NCBI RefSeq assembly: GCF_018320785.1
Contig: NC_054867.1
Coordinates: 18,143,355 to 18,207,354 of the forward strand
DNA from: Cheilinus undulatus
Taxonomy: Eukaryota; Chordata; Actinopteri; Labriformes; Labridae
Direction of reading: 5' to 3'
Length of the DNA: 64,000 bases
The stretch's first letter is position 1; the number at the start of each line of letters is the position of its first letter. Below the pieces are notes generated by a model that was not told the DNA's origin, did not search any database, and worked only from the letters and a program-made list of their open reading frames with translations. Positions 35,296-47,200 of the stretch are shown piece after piece. The position numbers and the translations under genes were made by a program.

Positions 35296-38200
35296 CTGAA
35301 ACAAAAGAGAAAGGAACAGTTTTACACAGGGGTTTAAAGTCCACGTTCAACTCTCAGAGACTAGTGTTAGATGCATATTGTGCAAAAAGTTGCATAATGT
35401 ACACTGTTCAGCACAAGCCTGAGGACTGAGGGGAAGGACTTTCAAGGGAAGGTTTAGAAAAAAGAACTTCTGGTTTCATTATGAAAAATGAAGCACGAAT
35501 GTTTTTGGAGCATGAGCATAAAGACTGTAAGTCATAATAACTTGACCTCTGTAATGGCCACTGCTAGAAAGTGTTAAAAAACAAAAACAACCTTTGCTAG
35601 GCACATTACCACATACAGAATTAGATTTTATAAATTAAAAAAAGCCTTAAAAGACTTTCTTACATCCATTGCTTTTGTCTTGGTTTTACTCATTTTTATT
35701 ACTTAGTTTTAAAATAATTTTGTGTAATTTCATTCTTATATGAAAAGTAAGTTTCTCAAAATTTAGAGTTTATTGAAATTTTCCACAGTAGTAACTGTTC
35801 TAATTCATCTTTGCACAAGCAGGGATTGTTTTAAATCTTTACAGCCTGTTGTATCATGTGTGATGATACACAGTTCATGGGACCTCTAGCAGCGTTCATT
35901 TTGACAGCTATCTTAATTTTAGTCTCGGCTGTAGTCTTTAGATTACATTTATTTTAGTTTTAATAACATTTTTGTCCTTCCTACCCTTTATGGTTTCAGT
36001 CGAGGAAAACTCAAGACATATTTTAGTCTAGGCCCATAAATAGTCCTCACATTTTAGTCTTTGCTTTCAGTCAAAGCATTTATTGCCTAAATCTGGTACC
36101 AAATCATGTTAGTGTGTTCTACAGACCCTGCAAAACCTGAGGTCCCTGCTTTCTACAGCTGAAAGTCAGAAGAGACACAAATGCATTGTATTTTGACAAA
36201 TTTACCCACAGAAGAGATTTATAATGGATTTTGAATGTTCGACAAAAACAAAATTCAATTTTAGTCTAGTTTTAGTCAAAGCAACAGCTGGAGGTAATCT
36301 GGCACGCAATGGTCAACCAGATGGATGTGTGAAACACATCCATCTGGTTGACCATCCATAGACGGGTTTGAGAAAGGGCAGAGCCTTTGAAAAAAAAAAA
36401 CTTGGAGGGCGATTGCATGAATGTTCTGTCTATTACATCCTTACGGGCCAATCAGAGCAACAAAACATGTGACATAGCCGTAAGCAAGGTGTGCCAGAGC
36501 TGCATAACAACCATGGCGACTACAGACATGTCAGTACACGACTTTTGTCGTTTTTGAAAAGAAAACAACTCATTGCTGTTCTTTGTTCTTCTTTTAATAA
36601 AGAACAGCAATGAGTTGTTTTCTTTCTTAATGAAGAAATGTTGTCAAGTTCTGATAAAACTGATGCTTTAGCAGCATCCACGCCACTCTCTTTCGCCATA
36701 CTTGCACCAGCCTCTTTTCGCTACTCACTTATGTCACGACTCTGCCGCCCCCGAAGTACTGCCCCTTTGACACTGATTAGTCCTGTCACTTTCTAACCGG
36801 GCCCAAATGGTTCAGACAGGAGCTTTGCAAAATGGATTCGCCAGTGAGAAACAAGGAAACGGGCATAGCCATCTGCTTTGCAAAGTTAGGCTGGACGAGA
36901 ACTTAATTTTGTTTGTTTTCAAAGATGTGGTCGTTCATGTGGAAAAAAGGCTGTCAACAAACATTTTTAGTGACAGTTTTAGTCAAAAAAATTAACACTG
37001 ACCTCTATCTAATCAACATGATCAATAATTTCCTTAAAACCTTTAGTATACAATCTGATAAATGATCAAAACGCCTTCCATTTGTTGTTAAGCTACTCAA
37101 TAATAGGAAACTGAGGCTACAATTTGCAGGGGATGATAGAAGATTGGAAAACTGTTGCCTGGTCTAATAAGTCTGGCTTTCAGCTGTGACATTCAAGGTT
37201 AGAATTCAGGGTTAGAATTTGGCGTAAACAACATTAAAGGATGTATCCTGACTTGTATCAATGATTTAGGCTGGTGTGGGGGATACTTCCATGGCACTCT
37301 TTGAGCCCCTTAGTGCCAATTGAGCATCGTTTTAACGCCACAGCCTGCCTGAGTATTGTTGTTGAACATGTCCATCCCTTTAAGACCACAGTGTACAAAT
37401 CTCCTGATGGCTACTTCCAGCAGGATAATGCACCATGTCACAAAGCTCAAATCATCTCAAACTGGTTTCTTTAACATGAGTTCACTGTACTCTGATGGCC
37501 CCCACAGTCACCAGATCTCAAGCCAATAGGGCACCTTTGGGATGTGGTGGAACGGGAGACTGGATTTGAAGCGGACAAATCTGTAGCAACTGCGTGATGC
37601 TATCATGTCAATATGGACCAAAAACTCAGAGGAATGTTTCCACCACCTTGTTTAAACTATGTCACGAAGAATTAAGGCAGTTCTGAAGGCAAAAGGGGGT
37701 CCTACCCATTACTAGCAAGATGTACTTAATAAAGTGGCCGGTGAGTGTAGGCCCTTTTAGACAGTGGGGTATAGAGACACAATGCTAGGCATAATGGGTA
37801 TCTTATCCTCCCTGCCTGTTCTCATGGATTGCACACATGCCAAACAGCAATAGCACAGTCCCTGGTGGTCTAGTGGTTAGGATTCGGCGCTCTCACCGCC
37901 GCGGCCCGGGTTCGATTCCCGGTCAGGGAACATTTTTCATAAACACTCACAGATGTATCATCATGGTATAAAAAGTGCCTGTGCCTACCTGCGTGCTGTG
38001 TGTTGATCGTCAGCTCTAAAGGTGTAGTACAGGGTCTTCTTGTGATAAAGATGAAACATGTTGGTGCTCTCCCCGCCCTCTGGTCTCTCAGTCAACTTGA
38101 CTGTAAAGCCCTGCAGTGGTAGACTCTCTGAAGCCACTTTGTCCTGAAGAAAGCAGAGAGAAGCTTTCAAACACAGGTACAAAACTAAAACATCAACCTT

Positions 38201-41200
38201 TATGGCAGCATTTATAAGCACACATCAAGAATTTAACACTTCAAGAAGAAGAAGAAGATCTCTAAAAAGAAGAGGGCACAGAGAATCCCTTTGTTAGTCA
38301 CAGAGAGTTCTTTTACAGGAATACAGACTGAACAGCAGGAATGTAGATGTTTAACAGATCTGAACGACAACATTTAAAGAAAGAGAAAGGACAGAATAAA
38401 GGTGTAAGGAAATGCTTCTAGACTGATCACAAGAGTGTGTGTTTTGGGGCTGGTGTGGGAGACTCTGTGCCCCCTCACCTCACGGGCTGTGAAGGTGTAG
38501 AGCACCTTGTCTTTGAGGAGGAACCACAGCCGCTTCCATTTCCTCTTGCTCTTTTTCCGGCGCTGCAGGCTGCCGCTCATGGTGGAGCCTTCTACTGCCA
38601 GCGCCACCTGAAGAACACATGACAAAGATAAATGATGCCAATAAATGTGGCTGTAAATGCAGGAAGAGGACTGCCCAGTTCTTCCATTGCAGTTTGTCCT
38701 TCTCTTAAAAAATAAGAGACAGTGACCTCTACTGACAGCTGTTTTCACTGCACCCTGACATGAACAGCTGATCAGATGTCACACATACAACACATTCCTG
38801 TAGACAAGTTTGAGACATGTCAAAACAAGTCCCTGGTGGTCTAGTGGTTAGGATTCGGCGCTCTCACCGCCGCGGCCCGGGTTCGATTCCCGGTCAGGGA
38901 ACACCTTTATTGTAAGGCTTTGAACTGACAATGAACACTGATGTACATGCATTTATGGTGAGTTCTGACACTTCATACATTACTATAACTGTGACCAATC
39001 AAGGTTGATAAGAGGGTTTGCTGTAGACTCTTGTGCCTAATCCCACTTTCATATAAAAAGATGGCATGGTCATCTCTTTTGAGTAAAAAAGAGGACTACT
39101 CACCTTTGTGAGAGTTTAAGGAAACAATGAGGCTCAGGGAACAGTAGAATAAAAGCTTATTCTTAGGGTTCTTTTGATATTTCTGAGGAAGGATACGGGC
39201 TGGTGCATAAAAACATGGATGAGTATATTTCTGTCTTGAGCAGGTAGATACTTCAAGACATCTGTACCAGATTTGGGCTGGATTACCCTCTTCAGGCAAA
39301 GGTCAGCTAAAGTCCAATTATTACGTGGGTATAAAGTTTACCTTATCAAATTATCTTGTGTTTTGAGGTGTGTTTAGAGAGATTTTACCCTTCCTGATCT
39401 ACTTGGAAGATGGTCTGGGCTGCTTCGATTGGAAATTGTAAATATTAAACATGGTAAATATTATGTTCAGAAATCCTGGAACAGAATGATAGTGGATCAG
39501 GAGAGAGGGGTCTGGCTGCACTGTTCATTTCTGCCAGCCACCCTTATACACCATTAATCTGAGACACTGTATATTTCTGAAAGGAAATGTTGTAACCCGT
39601 ACCATAACCCTAAATAAAAGTATATGCAGCACCACATTTAGCTTGCTACTCTAAAATGAAATGAAGGATGTTAGTTCTGTCAATAATCTCAAGGGCAACG
39701 ATTCACACCTGACATGCATCTTAATCAAATCACGTAATTCACAACCTCCTAAATTAGTGGGCTGTTGAAGCTGCAAGATTTCTGGTCTCTTCCTCTGCTA
39801 CAATCACCTGCTGCCTGGAAAGCAGTGTGCTCTCACCTTCAATCCACCTCCACCCCAGCATCCACCTGTTGGCTCCAACTGGGGGTTTAAGCTGTTATCT
39901 TATCACTCCTCAAATTCTGTATGTAAAATCTGTGAGGAGTGATTACGTTGGAGCCTGATGCCAAACATGTTGCATAATCAATGCTTAAACAAACTACATC
40001 ACATTATTGGCTGAAATAGCATTTGAGTGCTTAGATTTGGAGTTTTGAGATTGGAGACTCTGGTTGTTGGTTAATTAATTTGTTTGTGTCTAGTGTGCCA
40101 TGTTTGTCATCTTGTTGCACACTATAAACAACAAGTCCAAAACTGGCAAATTTGTCATTTTTTGTCCTCATGTGTGGGGTCTCTCTCTCAAAATCATTTA
40201 AGACATTAAAAATCTTTTATGAAAGTATAAATGTAATTACTGGAAACTAATGTTCATTGCAGTATTATCTAAATTCAGCCTTAAAAGCCAGGCTTTTAAA
40301 TGTTTGGTCTAGAATGAGAAAAGGGAATAGGAAGTGTAGCCCACCTGGTTCAGAGAAGAGGTGCTCTTCCTGTTTTTCCACAAACTTGGTGGCTGCAGGC
40401 TCTGGAAGACGGCAGAAAGCGGCCGACTGGCTCTGTGAGTTCGAGGACTGGAGTTACCACAGGCCCCTGACATGCTGCCTCCTATGAACACATGTAAGAC
40501 CAAATTAAAGACGAAAAACACAAGACTACTTCTATTATCACTGTAATCCTCTAACAGAAAACTGAGATTCACCTCTTTTCCTGAGCTCGGCATAGCAGTG
40601 GTCACATACTTTGGCTACCCTGTCTTTGAGGTACTTTAGTGGGTATCTGTTCCTAGAACAAGCACGGCACACAACCTGTACAGATGAACAGAACACAAAT
40701 ATGATTAATGATAAAAATTCTGTTAGTAACAACATTAAACATTTTCACAGAATGTGCATCAAAAATTAAAGCATCTTAGTAGTTTAAAGACCAACTTTAT
40801 AACTCTTTTATGAATAATTCTAGTGATAAATATAGGTCTCCGTAATAAAGCTTTAACTCTGGCTGTACAAGATGAATACTGACTGAATTGTAAAGTTCTC
40901 TAAAAGCATAGTGAAAATGATCACAAAAAAGCAGTAAAAGTTTTTCCAGATCCTATGGACCATATGTGATCTATGTGTGGCCATACTACATGCACTTCAT
41001 TCTCTCTTTCTGCATTCCTCTCTCTTTTTTCTGTATTTCTCTCTATCCCTATTCAACATGAGCGTGGTTGTACTCATGGTTACTGCCCATCAAAAAGAAG
41101 CTTTTTTGCCCCTGTGACTTTGCTGAATGATGCTTAGTGCTGGGCTAATGGTGGATGGATGTTGGATCTTTATAAACAGTGTTTATAGTGTTTACCAGAG

Positions 41201-44200
41201 TAACGTGGTATAATGTTACGCGTTACCGAGGCAAGGAGTAAACAATTTAAGTGTCCCTTTAATGCATGCTCATGCAACAATCACAGGTGACTGACATATT
41301 AGCTCGAGTACATGAAGGAGGAAGAGGGAAATGGCAGAGCGGCTCAAATAAGCACATCTCTTGATGCATGGAGATATGAACACTGCTTTGGATCTGTTTT
41401 CAAAGGGCCAAGAATGTGACAGTGACGTGTAAACTATGCCCAGACCTGAAACAATGCTCCACTGTCCTGAACTTTGTATCAAAACATCTGAAAAGGCAGC
41501 ATAATAACATAAGAAGCTCCCAAGAGCTCGAGTAAGGCCCAAGACAACCACATGATGCCGACACCTACCTTTTAGCATTCAAGAAAGGAGAGATTGTATG
41601 TCCTTATTAGAAGGGTTTGTGGTAATTGTAGTGTGATCTATCAGGAGGCAGTGACTATCTCTTGTTGACTTTATTAACACTCCTGGACTTAATGACAGAC
41701 ATACTGTTGATGAACTTCTTACATGAGTACTTCTTAAAACTTAAACTTAAAACTAAACTCAAATCTTCTTAAAACTTCTTAAAACTTAGAACTTCTTAAA
41801 TGAGTACATAAACACTAAGTCCATCTTGTAACATCACTTCTTTTGCTGACATCACTCATGTATCCTTATGCCTTTTACTTCATGAAATAGTGCCATTAAA
41901 CTATATTACACAATTGTAGGGATAGGTGAGGGTAGCACTGTATTTTTAATTTGCAGTTAAGTTATAGAAGATCCCAGGTGACAATAACCATACAAAGTGG
42001 CAGGACCAATCAGCGACGAGGGGCAGTACTTTCAGGCGCGGCGGAGTTGTGACATAAGCAAGCAGCAACAAGCAACTTTTTTAGAAAGTAACAAATAATA
42101 GTAATGTATTACTTTTTTGAGTAACTACCTCAACACTGTTAATAAATAACATAGAGTATGGTCTAGACCTGCCCAACTTGTAAAGTGTCTTTAGATAACG
42201 TTGGTTATGAATTGATGTTATACCAATAAAAATTTGCCTGATTGACTGACCTTGCCACATGCGTTGCAGTGGTGTCGTCTCAGCGTGAGGCTAAAGTCAG
42301 AGGTACAGTTCATGCACATCATCACATGAGAAACTGGCACCAGCACTGGAGCGGCTTCACCCAAAGCCATCCACAGCTTCTCACGGGCCTGTGGAAATGA
42401 ACAGGAAGGATGCTCAGCTTTTTAAACAAATGTCAATTATGTTTGCATGGGCATGACCAGAGCATCTGGGGACAATCAAACAGAACTGTTTTCAGGAGAA
42501 ATGCTCCAAAAAGTCCCATCTTAACTGTTCTTACTTCACTGCAGGGTCCACCGAATGTACAGAGACCTGCAGCGTGGTCTGCTATGGCTCGACTCAGAGT
42601 GTGGAACCAGTCCTCCCTTTCTCCAACCGAGCTGCAGAGAAGAAGAGTAAAGCATCACACCTGTTAGACCTAAAAGAGTTAAGGACCTTTTTCTGGAGAA
42701 AAAGGTGTCAGGTTACACTTCTGGAGGCTCACCTGGCTGAGAGTGTGATTGTGATGTCAGACACTTCAATCCTTAGACAGTTCAGCACATTGTCAAGGAG
42801 AGGTTTGCTCACCTGTTTGAGGGATAAAACATCACAGATCAATAACATATATATGGGATTGCACTGGGGATTAAGTGAGACTGTAGGGAAGGAAAAGGAT
42901 AAGTTTACCTTCATTCCAGACAGAGACAGCGTGTTCTTGAGCCTGTATTTACCGTCCTGCTGGGGGTATGTATATAGCATTATATCGTTCATCTATTCAA
43001 AACATGGGAAAAAGAGAAAAACAGAAAAATAAATGTAGTTTTTACTTGTTTTGTCATGATCTACAAAAGAATTAAATAATACATAAGTCATATCACAAAT
43101 CCATTTGTTGCTTTCTAGAATTAATTTGCCCTTGTGGCCACAAGGTGGTGGTATTTCCTTTAGAAACTAAATTTGCAGAAAACCCCTCCTTGCTCATTCT
43201 TTCTTTCTTTCTTGAGAGCAACTTCCTGGCCAAAATACATATATTTCATTTCCTTCCCCAGCGTTCACACATGACTGTACAGGCTGTAAACACTAAATTC
43301 CCATGTATGCACACAACAAAAAGAAGGCATTAAAAGTGTTTATTTGCCTGTCAGACCAGAAGTATTGTGGTCCTGTGAACAAACTGAGAGTCCATTGTGT
43401 TGCAAAAGGTATTTCATATTTTCCCAGACAAAAGAGGTGACATCATTGGTCACACCAAATGTGTGCTCTAAACATCCGCTGGGGCCGTAAAGGCAGCATC
43501 CAGGAATTCTCCACCCTGCCCCGTTCTCCGAGCCTCCCATCTGCACTCACAGCACTTCACAGCACTGAGAACCACGGCAGGGTGGAACCGCCACCTTCAC
43601 CACAACAACAACATAAACACAAACAGTCACAGTAACAAGCTCACTGGCTGGAGACAAAACAGAGCATGTTAGCCAAGGCTGCGACCTCTGGGTTAGAGCC
43701 ACTACAGTCCGTCTACTCCACCCTGCGCTTCTCATTTACAGGAAGATTCCTTCCAAGTTTCAAGCAGAACATTTCACAAATGACTTTCCCAGATGACATC
43801 CATCTTAACTCCTTTGCATCTTTGACATCAACACTTCAATAGCCTTCCTCTTTTTCTCATCCTTCTTCTAATCCCTCTCTCACTCATTCCCCTCTCTTTC
43901 TTCTCTGAGGCTTTTGGCACAGTTGCAGCTTCTCTCTGTCACTGAGGTGAGTGATGGCTTTCATCTTCACTGTTGTTTGGATTCTCCATCCTTAAAAGCC
44001 CATAAATAACACCTGACCCACTAAAGCCAATGACTTCAAGGGAGCGGACGGCCACAGAGCCCTAATAGCCTACAAATATCAACCAGCAGCCCCTTTCAGC
44101 AATCGCTCAACTCTAATCTTGTTTGGTAGGCCAGGGCGATCAATGGAACAGAGAAAAATAAAGATAAATAAATTGAAGTCTTTCTATTTGGATCAAACAG

Positions 44201-47200
44201 TATAAGCCAGAATCATAAAAACACCTCCTGTGGATATGTAGCTGTAGCATAATTCATAACATGAGACAGCACAGCCTGCACATGGAACAATAGAGTGTGC
44301 TTCTCTATTTCACATCATGTGTTTGTGTAGCACCGCCACCTCCTCCTCCTCCTCCCTGCATTCTACAGGGTGTCTGGCCTTCACTTTGCTGTCAGTCCCC
44401 TCCCAATACACAGGAAGCCAGCATCCAGTGACCCACACCAAACATCCTGTAAGGAAGTGAGGCCCTGGAAAACAAGCGCTGAGAGCGGAGAGGAGGAGAG
44501 GAGAAGAACAGCAAGGGAGGCCCTCTCTGGATGGGTGTGGTGCAGAGTGGAGGTCTAACAGCCTTGGCCTCGTGCCCCAACCCCTCCAAACCTCACCTAC
44601 CTCACAGACTGACTGACCTCCGCCCAACATTCCCAAATATTTATGCAGACAATGCTAACGGTGTTTTTGCAGTATTTTCAATCATATGGCAGGTGTTTTC
44701 TGATGAATTATTGCATGTCATGTAGTAATGATAAACTGGTATACAGTGCCTATAAATGTATTTCCCCTTGAATGTTCTACCCTTTAATTGATTAAAAAAA
44801 AAATAATTAAGGTCAATATAAAAATTGGTATTTTTTTTTTTTTAAATGACAAAAAACAATGTCAAAGTGAAAACAGATTTCTACAATGTAATGCCAATTA
44901 CTATGTAGACTGAATAAGAACGTCCTCCAGGATTTTTTTTGCCACATTTATTTTATCCTCTGCCTTTACAAGCCTTCCAAGGCTGACTGCTGAGAAGCAT
45001 CCCCACAGCATGATGCTTCCACCACTGTGTTTCACAGTGGGGATGGTGTGTTTGTGGTAGTGTCCACCAAACATAGTGTCTTGCCTGATGGCCAAAAAGC
45101 ACCATTTTGGTCTCATCAGACAGAAGAACTTTCTTCCACATGACCATGGAGTCTCCCACGTGCCATTTCTCTAGTCCAGATTTAATCTGATTTTTCTTCA
45201 ACAGTGACTCTCTTTGCCACCCTCCCATAAAGCTTTAACTGGTGAAGAACTCAGGCAACAGTTGTTGTATGCAGAGTCTCTCCCATCTCAGCTAGTGAAG
45301 CTTGTTCCTCTAGAGTAGTCATAGGTGTCATGGTGGTCTCTCTCACTAGTCTACTCCTTGCACGGTCGCTCAGTTTGTGAGGGCGGCCTGATCTAGGCAG
45401 ATTTACATGTGCCATACTCCTTCCATTTCTTTAATATAGATTTTACTGAACTCAAGGTGATTTTAACTACCTTGGAAATGTTTTTGCACCCATCTCCTGA
45501 CTTATACTTTTCAATAACCTTTCCTCTGGGTTTCTTGCAGTGTTCTATTGTCTCTAATGGTGTAATGGTAGCCAGGAATACTGATTCATCATCCGAAACC
45601 ACAAAACCTTTAATTCAAGTGTGACTAACTTTAGCTGAATTTAATGTAATTGGGCTTAAAAGGATGCAAACATTTTATTTTTTCAGTTTCACACTCAGAA
45701 GCCCATTTCTTTAAATATTTACTTAAAATAAACCATGCAGAGGTTCAATATAGAGTTGGACTGAGCTGTGTTTAACCTATAAAAGTTAAAATTTTTGTTT
45801 TGACACACAGTTCAATGCTTTGTTGTTTGGAGTGAGATGAGAAAATAAAAACCACTCTCATATCTCCATGGATTTCAGAGTCGGAGCAGAGCCAGCAGGC
45901 GGTTTGCATGCTTAAAAGGCTGGGAAGAGAGAAAAACAACTACTATTGCTTTGTGTCTAGTTAAGCTTGGCAGAAAATTACAGACTCCAGGAAGTCAGCC
46001 CTCCAGGCCAAGAAACAGGCTGGCACTCTACCACTGATAACACCACACATTGTCATTTTACCATAAATTAATTAAAAAGGTGTTAATAAGTAAAATTCAG
46101 AGGTGCTAGTTGACTTTTTTTTTTTTTTTTTAATTTCAGAGAAGAGCCGGGCCTAACTACTGTAGACAATCATGCAGAACAAAAGACAGACTTGGGTCAG
46201 ACAAAATGTACCTGCTTTAATAACAGTTTTTTTTTGTGCTCAGCTTATTAAATGTTTTAGGCATTTCAAAAAATATATTCAGAGTACCATCTGGCCATTC
46301 TAGTTTGGGTTTCAGCCACACCAATATGTCTTATATGACAAAGTTGGCTGGTCTTCCTTATACAACAGAGGGGTACAAAATTTATCTTTCTTTATAAGGC
46401 CATACTCAAGGGCGGTTTTAGTAATTTAAAGACCCCAGGCAAAAAACAATATGAGGCACTTCCCCATTTAGTTAAAAGCAATCATGGAAAGTTAGCAAAA
46501 TAGTTTAAAGGATCTCTTTTCAGGTCACAAAGCCAAAGAACAACAGTACGTTCCCAAATCTGGAAAAGCCTCACTGTTGTAATGGATGCAGAATGTGGTT
46601 TAGTATTGTCTTGCTGAAATATGTAGGGCCTTCCCTGAAGGAGATATTTCTGGAAGGAAGCATGTTGCTCTAAATCCTGTCTATACATTTCAGCATTGAT
46701 AGTGCCTTGTCAGAAGTGTAAGCTGCTGATGCCATAGGCACTAATGCAACCCCATACCATCAGAGGTGCAGGCTTTAGAACTGTGCACTGGTAACAAGGT
46801 GGTTATTGGTTATTCTTTTTTTTCCTGATACCAGTACAAATTCAATACTTTTTAAACAATTCCAGTGCCTAAACACGCCTGAATAAATACTTTTGAGGGA
46901 AGGAAAGGATTAAAAGTCAATGAGTAATGTTAATAAAAGTTGTCTCAGTATTGTAAATATTTCAGAGAAATATCTTTAAAAAATGCAAATAGAGAAGTGG
47001 TTCCCAACCATTTTTCCTTTGAGCCCCCCCTACTTGTATCTAAGAAAACCCAAGCCCCCCCCCCCATTGGCTGACAAAAAAAAAAAGTTAAATTTTGTGG
47101 CCAAATTTAAAATAAATTTTAATTATTTTTTTGTGTAAATCTAAACAAAGTAGCCCTAAACACAAATTCATCTGCCCAACAACCATCATATGAATCATTT

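Noticed and set aside
42574..43032. 152-codon plus-strand open frame
   Set aside because: It is the antisense shadow of three fgd5 exons (PH1).
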